From: Symbiodinium natans
Taxonomy: Eukaryota; Sar; Dinophyceae; Suessiales; Symbiodiniaceae
Direction: 5' to 3'
Assembly: GCA_905221605.1 (NCBI GenBank)
Contig: CAJNDS010002627.1
Span: forward strand, 191,857-255,856
DNA length: 64,000 nt
The position numbers were made by a program, and so were the translations under genes. This document shows, one piece after another, positions 47,393-58,331 of the stretch. The notes under the pieces are model-generated. The model ran no database searches. It worked only from the letters and a program-made list of their open reading frames with translations, and had not been told where the DNA came from. How positions within the stretch are numbered: position 1 is the stretch's first letter; each line of letters starts with the position of its first letter.

Positions 47393-47554
47393 TTTAGGGT
47401 TGTAGGGTTTAGGGTTTTAGGGTTTAGGTTTTAGGTTTTAGGGTTTAGGGTTTAGGGTTTAGGGTTTAGGGTTTAGGGTTTAGGGTTTAGGGTTTAGGGT
47501 TTAGGGTTTAGGGTTTAGGGTTTAGGGTTTAGGGTTTAGGGTTTAGGGTTTAGG
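47393..47554 (+). repeat. Long telomeric array (TTTAGGG)23
   Basis: Starts with octamer and other variants (TGTAGGG, GTTTTAGGG), then about sixteen perfect units. Confidence 0.96.
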
Positions 47555-47674
47555 CTATCGCTTTTAGTTTAGGCTCTCCAAGCCAATGAGCCCTGCAGAG
47601 TGCGCCCAGGCACCCACCTAGAACTCACGTCAAAAAAACTCCTGAACGACTTGCCCTCCCAAGCCTCCCCCACA

Positions 47675-47773
47675 AAACCCTGAACCCTCAACCCTCAACC
47701 CTAAACCCTAAACCCTAAACCCTAAACCCTAAACCCTAAACCCTAAACCCTAAACCCTAAACCCTAAACCCTA
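47675..47773 (-). repeat. Telomeric array facing the previous one
   Basis: Begins CCCTGAA, CCCTCAA, CCCTCAA, then about eleven perfect CCCTAAA units. Orientation converges with the array at 47393 across a 120-bp spacer. Confidence 0.96.
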
Positions 47774-47910
47774 CCAACCCTCCCAGGAAGCCTCGGCTCT
47801 CCGGCCGAAAAGACAGCATCGTGATCCCGAAGATGCCCAAAACAACCGACAGGAGCCTCGGGTGCAGAGGTATCAGAGGCGGAGGAGCCTCGGCCTTACT
47901 AGAACCTAAG

Positions 47911-48005
47911 GGGTTTAGGGTTTAGGGTTTAGGGTTTAGGGTTTAGGGTTTAGGGTTTAGGGTTTAGGGTTTAGGGTTTAGGGTTTAGGGTTTAGGGTTT
48001 AGGGG
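47911..48005 (+). repeat. Perfect telomeric array (TTTAGGG)13
   Basis: Thirteen perfect units, the third array in a 613-bp cluster with alternating orientation. Confidence 0.97.
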
Positions 48006-48920
48006 GCCTAGCCTTGGAGGGCTCTCTTGCTTAAATGGACTCCGCGTCACCTGGCATGCCTCTCAAAGTTGGAACTTGTCGCTTTTGCCGCGCTTTTAGA
48101 GATTGCAGGACATGCCACATGTCCATGTCCATCTACTCGGGCACCAAACCCTTAAAACCCTGCAGCCTCAATCCCCTGTGATAAAACACCCTAGACCCCA
48201 AACCCTAAAGTCCCCCAAAACCCCTAAACCGCCATGCAGAGGAGCAGGTAGCCACGTTTGTGGAAGCGACCTGCGAACAGAGCTTGGACTCGTTTTTGGG
48301 GGCCATGACGAACTCGATTTTTGCCGGTTACGGGTTCAAAGGTCTCCAAATTTGGGGGACTCTCCAGAGTTGAGCAGATCGAGCAGTTGGCTTAAGGGGT
48401 GTGGGGATGTTTGGGATGCTTCGGCCGCAGGGCTTCTACGGGCGGCTTCGAGCAGATCGAAGGTCAAAGCTTTGCACCACCACTGCCTGCGGGCCCTTCA
48501 AAATCAATGTTGCAACCCAAAGACGTTTGCAGGGGCACAACTGCCGAGGGCACACACTTGAGTCTACTAGCACTCGTTCCCACATTCATCCCGGCATGCA
48601 CCCCGCTGTCTTTCAGCCCCAGGCCCAAGACCCTAATCGTGAAAACTGGATGCCACACGGCCTAGGGGCACAATGTCGCTGAGCACTCCAATGAATCCTT
48701 TCCTTGGTGCATGAACGTGAAACCCACGAGCCCTGGAGAACGCACCGCAACCTCCCACTCCAACCTGAATCAACTACTGCTACTTAAGCGAATAGCTGGG
48801 TTTGAATAAGGGCTCTCCATCTTTTCGAGTGGCTCGCACGACGTTCCTCCCAATACCCTCCGCCTGCCCTCAGAGTGCTCTGAGTCACTGCTGCACCAAC
48901 ATGTGCAGGCACCCCCTTAG
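48006..48920. other. Unassigned spacer
   Basis: The longest frame is 48103-48561 plus (152 codons). Decayed CCCTAAA-like traces lie at 48190-48230. No gene recognised. Confidence 0.45.
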
Positions 48921-48942
48921 CCTAAACCCTCAAACCCTAAAC
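48921..48942 (-). repeat. Short telomeric array (CCCTAAA)3
   Basis: Three units, one with an extra C. Confidence 0.8.
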
Positions 48943-49134
48943 GTGGGTGAAAGGGGGGGAGTTAGGATGCAGAGCCCAGCATCATCGACCATGGCATCAT
49001 GGAAACCGTCGACGCGAGCTGATACTCCACGCCCTGCGCGTCGGCCAGTGGCTGAGATTCGCTGGACCCCTTCCGACCCAAGGGGCTTGCCTAGAGAAGC
49101 AAAGTTGGGTCTGAAAAGGGATCGCTGAGCCGTA

Positions 49135-49179
49135 CTAAACCCTAAACCCTAAACTTTCCCTAAACCCTAAACCCTAAAC
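49135..49179 (-). repeat. Telomeric array with shared TTT break
   Basis: Units interrupted by AAACTTTCCCTAAACC, identical to the interruption at 10216-10231. Confidence 0.93.
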
Positions 49180-50143
49180 AAGTATATAACTCACTGAAAC
49201 TTCCCGGCTGGAGGGCTCTTGAGGTCTGGGCCGGGGTCTGAGTTGACCGAGCGGGATGTCAGATGCAGGCGGCTGGAGCAGCCACACAATCGCACATCCA
49301 GAGAAGTAACTTTGTGAACGGCGGAGATAGGTATGAACGGCACGAGCATTGTGTGTGTGTGTGTGTGTATATATAATACAGTGGGGGGGTTGGTGTTGCT
49401 TTGGGGCATAGGATCAGGATCTTTGCGGCTCATGCTATCAATGAGAAAGGATGTGAAGGGCGCTCTCTCCGGCACTGAGGATGCTCTTCAAAGGCTTGCC
49501 AGCCGAGATCGGACTGTCTGCCCATGACGGCTTGCACTCACGCACTATCCTGGACAGTCCTGAACCCTTCAGGTGACAGAACACACGTCAAATGGCTGAA
49601 GCCTTGACGCCCATGTGCTGAAAGTAGGGCAGCATCGATGTCCTTACGTTCAACCCCAGAGAACCCATGACCTAAGGAAAGGTTGTGGGACCTTGTGCCC
49701 CGATGACCCCTACGCTTGCTACTGCGATGACCGACAACAGAAAACTGACATGTTTCTTGGGGCTGTGGTTTGGATCTCATAGTTGGAAGGAAAAAGGGCC
49801 AGCATTCGAAGCCATCATGGGCCGTCGAAATGGTGTCAACCCTCGACACTTGACACACGCACACCATGTAAAATCATGCTCTGGGTATTTCCCTGAACCC
49901 ACTCAAAGCAACGGCAACAGCAACGGTTGAGGACATCGATGGGTCGAGCATGGTCGAGCCCGTGAACTGCCACGCGGCTCTAAAGCAAGGCTCAACGGAA
50001 TCAACAAATTCAGCGGGCTCAAACTTGGGGGGAGTTCGGCGTCTTGGGGCCGGGGAGCTGCAAGAGTGTCATCGTGGCGCCCTTCAGCAGCAGGTAGTTG
50101 AGCAACAGGTAGCCCAAGAACCTGCTTAAGGGGGACAGGCTCC
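49180..50143. other. Unassigned spacer with (GT)n
   Basis: A GT run at 49351-49367 followed by TATATA. Frames of up to 109 codons (49538-49867 minus); nothing recognised. Confidence 0.5.
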
Positions 50144-50201
50144 AGGGTTTAGGGTTTAGGGTTTAGGATTTAGGGTCTAGGGTTTAGGGTTTAGGGTTTA
50201 G
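50144..50201 (+). repeat. Interstitial telomeric array (TTTAGGG)n
   Basis: Eight units with TTTAGGA and TCTAGGG variants. Confidence 0.94.
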
Positions 50202-50551
50202 CAATCCAGCACCTACGTTTCGTGTAAGAGATGGGATGGGCTGGACCCTTTAGATGAAGGCAGCTGTTGTGCAAGAAGGGGGCATACTTACTGTAGCGAC
50301 TGGGAGGACAAGAGGTACAAAGCTTCCGCGCGGGTTTTGCAAAGTCCTACAAGGCGTTGTAGGCCCGCCTACCTTAGTCACTCTCAGGTTGGGGTGCTTC
50401 AGCTCCCCCCTCAAGATCTGAAGGAAAGCTAGTACTAAAGGGCCCGGCTCCCTCAGAGCCTCCGCTTCAGCGATCCCAAAACGAATCCCCACGTCTGAGG
50501 CCTGACCTGTCAACCTTTCGACCTATCCCAATCGCAACGCCAGCGTTTCAG
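50202..50551. other. Unassigned spacer
   Basis: A minus frame of 87 codons (50250-50513); nothing recognised. Confidence 0.5.
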
Positions 50552-50595
50552 CCCTAAACCCTAAACCCTAAACCCTAAACTCTAAACCCTAAACC
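50552..50595 (-). repeat. Interstitial telomeric array (CCCTAAA)6
   Basis: Six units, one CTCTAAA variant. Confidence 0.94.
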
Positions 50596-52225
50596 AGTTG
50601 GGACATCGGCGCCTGTCGCCGAAAGCAGAGCGCAGGCTTAGAACAAAGACATGCAAGTCTTTGCCCAGGGCGAAGCATGGAGACCTGAAAAAAGACGGCG
50701 CAAAACCCCGACAACCCCCTGGGTCCCTATAGCGTAGCCCGCGAAGAAAAAGGTGCACTTCTTTATGTATGGGGCTTTAAAAAATGTACAGTACGAACCT
50801 AAGCATGTACAACGAGGATGAACGCCAACTCTGGGTCCATAACCACCCCTCCTTTGCGGTTTAATTAGGGTGTAGGGTTTAGGGTGTGTACGTTGGGGGC
50901 AGAGGTCCGAATTTTGGTTTTGGGGTTGGGGGGGGGGGGTTCTGCTCCTTCTCGCCGTGGTGCAAAGGCTTCTGCTGCTAAAACCGTTCAAGCAGCGATG
51001 TCGAATGTCGATGCGGTGTTTTACTCTGTGCAAGTGTTCGTGTTTTGTCTCCTTCTGTGATGGATGCCGCAGCTTTGAGGTGGCTTGTTGTAAAAAATGG
51101 CATTCCAGCCGTGAATCATGGGCCTATACATTCTCAGCATCAAAAGTTAAAGCAGCACGATGCCCGCCAAGCTAAGGCCGCCGAGAGTCAGCAGGTTGCG
51201 AACCTCCATGCTTGCCATTGACACGGAGCGCCCGTATGCGCATTCAAAGCCGCACTTGCCGATCAAATGGGCGCAGGAGTGCCATGATGCAGCCGGGCAG
51301 CTGAGACGATACTGGTGTACGCTTTCTGCAACTACCCCATCACTGAAACGACGAACTTGTGGCTCAGATGCATACGTCCGAGGCTGGCAGGAATCACGAA
51401 ATGCCTGCACATGTCTTGGGGACCCTCAACCAAAGACTGCCTAAAGGATTTCAGATCTCTTTGTCGGCCTGTGGCTTGTCGCATGAAAGGGTCATAAAAT
51501 CTGGTGTCTGATGCCTGTCGTGGACTGCGCAATGAGCAGGTTGGAGCCAAATAAGTTATCACTTCGACCGCCCTCCTCCTGTCCTGAAACCGCAGGGGCC
51601 GATGTGGGGCCGGCTTGAGCGTCTCTTGCTATCGTGGGATGTGGCTTACTACAGAGCGCTTCAATACGGAGACCTTCCAAGACATTCTCATGATACATCC
51701 TGAGCCCTTTGACATCTTCGAGCAACGGGCACCTTTGCTCTGCAGGCTTTGAAGACAACCAGTCGCGCTACGTGCCTCCGCTTTGCGGATGAGGCGTTTG
51801 CCTGATTGCCGGACTGTGCGCCCTTGCAGAAACACCAATGTTGGTGGGTGCATGACTGCCCTGCCATCAAGCCTACCTTGTCCGTTTCGAACAACGCACA
51901 TGTCCTCAGGCGGAAAAGGCACTGCGTGGCAGCGTGGAGTGGAGCGGGCGTTCGCAAGCAGCGCGGGTAACGTGGCTGAACAAGAGCTTGCACTAAAAGA
52001 GAATCCGTGCTGAACGCCAGCATGACATTGCCTGATGCAGCTTGGCTTCAGCTGCACAGTCACTATGTACACTACTTCCAGTATTTCGGGTATGCGACCA
52101 GTAGCCATGTCCTGCTAGAAAAACATACGTCAAGAATTCCGTACTCAGAGCCGAAACAAAGACCCAGTAAGGCTTCGCAATAGGATGCCTCAACTTGTAG
52201 CCTAAACCCTACATTAACCTACTAC
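50596..52225. other. Unassigned 1.6-kb spacer
   Basis: Short TTAGGGTGTAGGGTTTAGGG remnant near 50865-50885 and a G10 run near 50930. It has the densest set of overlapping frames in the window: 50638-51033 minus (131 codons), 51629-52108 minus (159), 51160-51444 plus (94) and others. Frames switch phase along the segment, as in exon-containing or decayed coding DNA, but I recognise no domain. Confidence 0.4.
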
Positions 52226-52314
52226 TTGCTTAAGAACCCCAAAAGAATAACAAACTAATAACCCCTACATTACCCTTAATAAGGAAGAATATTCTTTCGG
52301 GTGTTCTTAAGCAA
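52226..52314 (-). mobile_element. Family B element, copy 2, inverted core
   Basis: 89 bp. The left end TTGCTTAAGAACCCC matches copy 1; the right end is diverged (CGGGTGTTCTTAAGCAA). The core reads ATTACCCTTAATAAGGAAG, the reverse complement of the copy 1 core. Confidence 0.8.
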
Positions 52315-52524
52315 TTAGTTGTAACTTGTGCAAGGCTGAACTCACGCTGGCCGTTTTGACAGTGGGCTGCCTTAGTGTGAAGCGACGCTGCTGAGGTGTG
52401 AAACAACAGGGATGCACACGAGATACACGACTGCGCGTAGATCTGAATGCACTGAAGACATGGCGTAACAGCAGAGGCATCAGAGGCATCACCGCGAGCC
52501 AACCCCCCATGGCTGGAAATCAGT

Positions 52525-52566
52525 AAACCCGAAACCCTAAACCCTAAACCCTAAACCCTAAACCCT
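52525..52566 (-). repeat. Interstitial telomeric array (CCCTAAA)n
   Basis: Six units, the first CCCGAAA. Confidence 0.94.
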
Positions 52567-52706
52567 GAGGAAGCTCAACTGGGGCCTCTTGCCCTGCATC
52601 TCAAGCGAGGACACGGAGACCATGTCGCTGATGAAGCTCTCGGCATCCTGGAAGCTCGGAGGGGGTTCCTCTGAGGGCCCCAGGATCGGGACATGGTACA
52701 ACCCAC

Positions 52707-52737
52707 CCTAAATCCCAAACCCCTAACCCCTAAACCC
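52707..52737 (-). repeat. Decayed telomeric array
   Basis: CCCTAAAT, CCCAAAC and CCCTAAC variants; no perfect run. Confidence 0.75.
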
Positions 52738-52905
52738 AAAGCCTAGCTGAAGATATGCTGAAGATCTCGCCCTATGCTGGAGGCTAGGTCGGACATGGGG
52801 TATCGGCCTACAGGACTTCAGGGAGGAGATGCGCAGCTGACCCCCAAGATCTCCCAAAAAGTTCGAGGTGGCTCGAGAAAGCAACAAAGCTCCCCACAGT
52901 CATTA

Positions 52906-52987
52906 AAACTAAACCCTAAACCCTAAACCCTAAACCCTAAACCCTAAACCCTAAACCCTAAACCTTAAACCCTAAACCCTAAACCCT
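52906..52987 (-). repeat. Interstitial telomeric array (CCCTAAA)11
   Basis: About eleven units, one CCTTAAA. Confidence 0.96.
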
Positions 52988-53200
52988 GCCCAGCTGTCTA
53001 TGCACAAGGAAGCCTGAAGCAACACCACCCCTCCATCTTCTGGAAGCCCCTTAGCCCAGAAACCTCTCGTCACCGGTTGCAGGTCTCAACCATATTTGAG
53101 CACTTCAAACCCTCTCTCCATCGCACAAGTCCAGAACCCAGACCAAACAAAATGGCGCCACATGACTCCAGACCTGTCCTGTTTTCAGCATTTCTCAAGT

Positions 53201-53272
53201 CCCGAAACCCTAAACCCTAAACCCTAAACCCCAAACCCTCCCTAAACCCTAAAACCTAAACCCTAAACCCTA
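53201..53272 (-). repeat. Interstitial telomeric array, variant-rich
   Basis: Nine to ten units with CCCCAAA, a CCCTCCCTAAA break and AAAACCT. Confidence 0.93.
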
Positions 53273-53398
53273 GAAACACATTTGCTGCTCACACACATGG
53301 GCATCAAGGGAAGTCTCGCGGATACCCCAAAAGCCCTTCTCGCCTCGGCAGTATCGGCCTCACGGGCCCTGCGCTGCTGTCTTTTCTACGGAACAATA

Positions 53399-53484
53399 GT
53401 TTAGGGTTTAGGGTTTGGGGTTTAGGGTTTAGGGTCTAGGGTCTAGGGTCTAGGGTTTAGGGTTAAGGGTTTAGGGTTTAGGGT
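53399..53484 (+). repeat. Telomeric array with TCTAGGG block
   Basis: About twelve units; three consecutive TCTAGGG variants in the middle point to local unit duplication. Confidence 0.95.
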
Positions 53485-54198
53485 AACTTTCCAGGGGGCG
53501 ATTGTGTTGGAAACCGGTTTTCAGGCTGTTAGAGACAAGGTCAAGGGTTCGCGCAAGGTGCTCCTGAGGGTTAAGGGGAGTGTGGTACGATTAAACCCAA
53601 CACAATAACCATCAGAGTTCAGAAACGTTCTCACTTCAAAACCGTGGTTCAAAACTACGGCGGTTCACACTCCATTCCAAGTCAGAGACGGCCTATCGCG
53701 ACAAACACTCGAATCCTTGGCCTCCACCAACTCACTTATCTGCAAGACTGCTTGTTGTTCAGCCCTATTTCCTGCCAGCTGTGGTAGCACAGAATTTTCA
53801 AACAGATACTCCCATCTGGGAATGGGGGCGGGGGGTCGAGTTGACAACCTCTCCGGACCTATCCACTTGCATCTTCGTTTGCAGAGTGGAAAAACTCTAA
53901 GCTCTGAGCATTTGCATGCAAACGCCATGTGAACTGCGAAACCCAGAACTGGACACCTGCATTCGTCGGTGGGCCTGTCATTCAGCGACCTGTCGCTGGA
54001 CCCAAAGCGAATCTGCGCCTTCGTTTCCAGGATCCCAGGCTTCGTGGCTTTGAGTTTCGGGTGGACAAGATGCAGCGCACGAAAAAACAAATGCGCAAAA
54101 CACAATATCTGCAAGGAATTCCTCGAGAAGTGCCGACGCCAAGCCTGTAGCAAAGGGCTGTATGAGGCCCTCATCGTCCACCACTATAGCTTAGGGCC
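53485..54198. other. Unassigned spacer
   Basis: The longest frame is 53665-54174 minus (169 codons) with no recognisable domain; two overlapping plus frames of 71-77 codons oppose it. Confidence 0.45.
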
Positions 54199-54226
54199 TT
54201 AAACCCTAAACCCTAAACCCTAAACC
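54199..54226 (-). repeat. Interstitial telomeric array (CCCTAAA)4
   Basis: Four clean units. Confidence 0.92.
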
Positions 54227-54314
54227 GAGGTATGCCGAGGTTGTAGCACACAAAGCTTAAGGCCTGGCTCAAAGTGCAGGATGCCGTGACGGAAAAGACG
54301 TTCGTGTTGCGTAT

Positions 54315-54418
54315 GGGGTTTCCGAGAATAGGGGCACCTTCTTGGGGTCCTAAACCCTAAACCCTAAACCCTAAACCCTAAACCCCAAACCTTTAGGAAT
54401 CCCCTATTTCGTACACCT
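54315..54418 (-). mobile_element. Family C element split by telomeric array
   Basis: The left part GGGGTTTCCGAGAATAGG, CACCTTCTTGGGGTCCT follows the family C order (minus orientation) up to GGGGTCCT. About 43 bp of CCCTAAA repeats follow, then AGGAATCCCCTATTTCGTAC, which resembles the opposite end of the family. The family middle (ATCCTACTGTTTGGGG-type sequence) is missing. Confidence 0.75.
54349..54392 (-). repeat. Telomeric array inside family C element
   Basis: Six CCCTAAA units, the last CCCCAAA, replacing the middle of the host element. Confidence 0.93.
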
Positions 54419-54420
54419 CA

Positions 54421-55433
54421 CGATGTGCTCATGCTACTGGCAGGCCTTGATCGGAACCTCAAGGGATCCGGGGGACGGTGGGGGCTCCACTGGATGGCGC
54501 GGCAGAGCCGTGAAGCCTTGCCGTTTGGGGTTTGTTTTGCTTTGTTGGGGTGGAGGGTCAAGGCTGATAACAAGTCGGATTAAGAGTTTAGAGGTTGAGA
54601 CCTAGGCGGTCCTGTTCACACTTCCGGGGAAGTTCTTGCATTAGGGAGGGTGGAGCAAGGGCAATGGGTGTTGCAATACATGGGGGGAGCCAAAGCCCCG
54701 TGGAGTATCACGGCCTATGCCAACTCGAACCTTTCCAACCAGAGTCTGCCCAACAAGACATTCACACCAAGAACCAGGCTCTCCCTGAAGTAGGAGAAGA
54801 TGAACCGGTCTTTGCTGCAACTCACATCTTAGGTTTGGACTTCTGTGTTCAGGGACAGAGCAAAACAGCCTTATTCCTGGGGCGTTGTAGCGAAATAGAG
54901 CTTATGGCTATTCTGAAGGCCACAGGGAGGCAACAAGGGCAAAGAAAGAGAGAAAGAAAGAAAGAAAGAAAGACAGAAAGAAGAACGTCAAAGAGACACA
55001 GAAAGATAGATAAAGGGAGAGCGACAGAGACAGAGAGAGAAAGAGAGAGAGAGAGAGACGAAGAAGCACGGAGGCATAAAAACACAGAGACACTGAGACA
55101 AGTCTGCCAAGCTTGCCGAAGCCTTCTGCCAAAGTAAAGCCCTGACACCTGGCCCCGAAAGCCTCCAGGCCTAAACCACAACTTCTTTCATCTGCGGAGC
55201 TGTCTGCATCGTCGAAGCTGACGTCGCGCTGGAGGGCCGCCACAAGGTCGCCTGTTTCTGTCGCTGTGAAAAACTATGAACTTCGGCATTTAGGGTTTGG
55301 ATGGGGAATTTAACATTGCAGGGCTTGGCGCTCGATGGTTTGGTGGGGGCTGGCATTGGAGTTGGGCCTCACCTTGCGGTGAAGACTGAGGGGGAGCAAC
55401 ATGGGAGCACCACACACTACCAATTGCTTAAGA
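54421..55433. other. Unassigned spacer with purine tract
   Basis: A GAAA/GAGA-rich tract (about 54943-55060) drives the Arg/Lys/Glu-rich end of the plus frame 54595-55137 (180 codons) and the Ser/Leu/Phe frames opposite. The first 110 codons of that frame are ordinary in composition but unrecognised. Confidence 0.45.
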
Positions 55434-55500
55434 ACCCCCAAAAATGAAAATATTCTTCCTTATTAAGGGCAATTTGGGGAATACTTTTTGTTGTTCTTTT
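55434..55500 (+). mobile_element. Family B element, copy 3, right-truncated
   Basis: TTGCTTAAGAACCCCC, then CTTCCTTATTAAGGGCAAT and TTGTTGTTCTTTT, then unrelated DNA. The right inverted repeat is lost just before it should begin. Confidence 0.75.
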
Positions 55501-55981
55501 CACTCCGCCAAGCCTGCGAAGCACTGTCCAACATCTGAAGAGAGCTGCTCGAAGCTGAAACTACGGAAAACCTCCGAAAGCCATCGCCAACTTTCAAACA
55601 CCCAACAGCACAGCTTCCTATTAGCCCCTTCTCCTTGGAGAATAGAACAGAACAGCACGTCCGGTTAGGCACAAGAAACTACTATCGAAAGACGTTTCTG
55701 CCCAGTCGCCGAGGCTTGGCGGAGCCTCTGTGGGGGGGTCAGGCTCCACCTGACAGATCTGATACTTTAGGCCAAACATCTCAGGTTGGGGCTCACACGC
55801 TGGACTTTTGACTCCGACTGCAATCGCATGTTAGGACTTCGAGGATCTTGATTTGGTTTCTCATGCATGTCGGACCGCTGAATGTCGAGATGTGGTAACC
55901 TCCGCATAGGGGGCAAAGTTGCAGGGCAATGACAGCATGTAAAATATGTGCAAGTATGTACATATGAACATAACAATATAT
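55501..55981. other. Unassigned spacer
   Basis: No gene recognised; frames of 69-74 codons only. The end is AT-rich and leads into the compound palindrome. Confidence 0.5.
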
Positions 55982-56005
55982 GTATATATATGATTCAGCC
56001 CCGGC

Positions 56006-56050
<45 letters not shown>

Positions 56051-56086
56051 ACCCCCCCCCCCCCCTGTGGTGTGGTTGGGGGTTGG

Positions 56087-56221
56087 TTTTAGGGTTTTAG
56101 GGTTTAGGGTTTAGGGTTTAGGGTTTAGGGTTTTAGGGTTTTAGGGTTTTAGGGTTTAGGGTTTAGGGTTTACGGTTTAGGGTTTTAGGGTTTAGGGTTT
56201 AGGGTTTAGGGTTTAGGGTTT
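56087..56221 (+). repeat. Telomeric array inside compound palindrome
   Basis: About nineteen units, several of them TTTTAGGG octamers, one TTTACGG. Confidence 0.95.
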
Positions 56222-56278
56222 TCCCCGCGGATGGGGTACTAAGATGATCCCCCCCCCTGTGGTGTGGTTGGGGGTTGG

Positions 56279-56305
56279 TTTTAGGGTTAGGGTTTAGGGT
56301 TCAGA
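56279..56305 (+). repeat. Second small telomeric array in palindrome
   Basis: Three to four units after the second GTGGTGTGGTTGGGGGTT copy. Confidence 0.85.
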
Positions 56306-56375
56306 GTTACCATGGGGGGGGGGGGGCCCAGGACGCTCGACGCTGAACCATATATATATATATATATACACACCT

Positions 56376-56882
56376 ATGGTGCAGTGTTGCAACCCCCGCC
56401 CTCCCCGTGGTGTGGAATTCGGAATGGTTGTTTTGTCTAGGCTTTTTAGGCATACCGGGGCTGCTGTGCCTACTCCAAGTTCCTCAGAAGCCTACACTCC
56501 TGAGCAGTGCCGTCAATCCGACATGCCCAGGCACCTGCAAGCCCCCCAAACAACGAGACCCTACCACAGTTGAGCTCCGGGCCCCCAAGTTCTTGGGGTT
56601 GGCGACGCTGTTGCCTCCGAACTTCGGGTTCGAGACATGATGGAGTGCACTCGAAACCCTGCCTACGACTAACCATAACTAGCTAGCTAACCTCCGGGTG
56701 AAGAAGAGTTTAGGAGTGTAAGAAGGTGTCTAGGAGGGTTCGTGACCAACTCAACCTAGGTGCCTGTGGACAGCTGCGGTCGGCCCTCAGCGCCGTCACT
56801 GTCGCTGGTGGCCCGGCGGCAGCTGGAGCACACGGAGTCCGTGTTCATGAGACTTCCCTGCACGACGGACACACGTCAGGCC
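56376..56882. other. Unassigned spacer
   Basis: Starts with a third partial GTGGTGTGG motif (56408-56416). Overlapping frames of 65-80 codons; nothing recognised. Confidence 0.5.
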
Positions 56883-56988
56883 TTGGGATGTTCCCCCTTA
56901 TACTAAGAGTCCTTTATCGGGACTATAGCACCCCCTGCCTATTGCTAGTCCCTATTAAGGACTGCTAGTATAAGGGGGAACATGCCAA
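56883..56988. mobile_element. Family A foldback element, copy 3
   Basis: 106 bp and nearly a perfect palindrome: TTGGGATGTTCCCCCTTATA on the left, TATAAGGGGGAACATGCCAA on the right. Inner arms AGTCCTTTATCGGGACTA face TAGTCCCTATTAAGGACT, around a loop of about 20 bp. If transcribed it would fold into a hairpin of about 43 bp. Confidence 0.88.
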
Positions 56989-57079
56989 GCCATGCCCCTT
57001 GAAGCCTCCAAAGCCCTAGACCTCCTCCTCAGCTTTACTTGCTCATCTCCTTTGTTCACGGGAAAGGGTTCTGTTATCA

Positions 57080-57165
57080 TTTAGGGTTTAGGGTTTAGGG
57101 TTTAGGGTTTCGGGTTTAGGGCTTGGGGTTTAGGGTTTAGGAATTTAGGGTTTAGGGTTTAGGGT
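57080..57165 (+). repeat. Interstitial telomeric array, variant-rich
   Basis: About twelve units with TTTCGGG, CTTGGGG and GAATTTAGGG variants. Confidence 0.94.
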
Positions 57166-58331
57166 AATCAGCTCCGCCCAACCCTCCTGAACACCTGGTC
57201 CTCGCACGGAGCCAGCGAAGAGAGGCGCAAAGGTGGGACCTCGCAGGTTTGCTCGGAGAGCATCCGGGCTGAAGGGCACATTCAAGCTCTTGAGTGGGCT
57301 TCAACGGGCTTAGCGGACAGACTCTGATAGATGTTCGGGATTGCAGGACGACATAGCAACGCGCTTGCTGCGAGATTGAATTCTACACAGTATCACCTCC
57401 ACCACCACCACCACCACCACCACCACCACGACCACGACCACCACCACCACCACTACATGACCAGGACCAGGACCACAAGCGCGAGAACCACTTCATGTTG
57501 CTCTTGCCTGTAGGCAGCGAAAGACCGCAATAGAACCGAACCACACAGAACTAAACCACTGCGAACCGAGCTGCGAGCTTCCCCTAGTACAACCCCCAAA
57601 GTTTCAGGGCCTTCAGGGGAAGCAAAGCCCGAAAGGACGGTGTTCAGGGTATCGCAAGAACTTCTGCCAGCTCTGCCCGCTTCTTGTTGACTGCTTGCAA
57701 CAAAAAAAGCCTGGAACCAACCAATACCCACCTCATGTGAAGCAAGGAAACCGCTCTGCGTCATGCACCCGAAAATCAGCAAACCACGTCGCCTGGCCTT
57801 CGCCCGCGCCTCTCGCGGGTCGCGAGGACAAAGAGAAGCCTCCGATGAGAGTTTCCGGATGTTCTTGGGATGAAGGTATCACTTTGGAGGCTGCATGACC
57901 CAAGGTGGTTGTGCTGTTTTCACAAGAGGTCCTTCGTCCTCAACTAACCTTGTAAACCACAGGGCCCTTGAACCCTTAAGAAGGACAGTTTGGAGTTCTA
58001 TGCTTTCAGGGCCTGAAGGTACTGGTTGTCGCCTGCTTGTAACGGTTGAAGGCAGAAGGGTTTGGGGGTTGTTTCGGGTGTTGAAGCGTAGGGCCTGCGA
58101 CAGTATGCTGCGTTTCGGACATCGCGAGTTTCCATCCTTCACACAGCCACAACTACAGCTCTCAAACCGCGCAACCCAAAGACACGCAATACCAGCCCCA
58201 GGAGTCCCAAGACTCAGAGAACGATTCTCTCCCTGACGGCTGGGATGGCCGGGGGGCCTCCGCGACAGCTGCATCGCCTTGCACCAACGACGCAGCTGCC
58301 TCAAGGCGTTGATCCGGGCATTGCAGGCCGA
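57166..58331. other. Unassigned spacer with (CAC)n
   Basis: A CAC-rich run at 57395-57453 gives a poly-His frame (57331-57513), a repeat artefact. The minus frame 57879-58304 (141 codons) is longest; nothing recognised. Confidence 0.5.

Larger units (their letters stand above)
55982..56366. repeat. Compound palindrome with poly-C/poly-G arms
   Basis: Left arm: TATATATATG, ATTCAGCC, CGGCGGGCC, C36 (56009-56044), AATGGTACC, C14 (56052-56065). The right arm mirrors it: GTTACCATGG, G13, GGGCCCAGGACG, GCTGAACC, (TA)n. Between the arms two direct copies of CCTGTGGTGTGGTTGGGGGT (56062 and 56256) each lead into telomeric repeats. Confidence 0.8.

Noticed and set aside
56610-56640. tRNA-like GTTCGAGAC on the plus strand
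   Set aside because: Only one T-stem pair forms; no cloverleaf.
57331-57513. Poly-histidine protein
   Set aside because: Product of a (CAC)n microsatellite; flanking codons give nothing recognisable.
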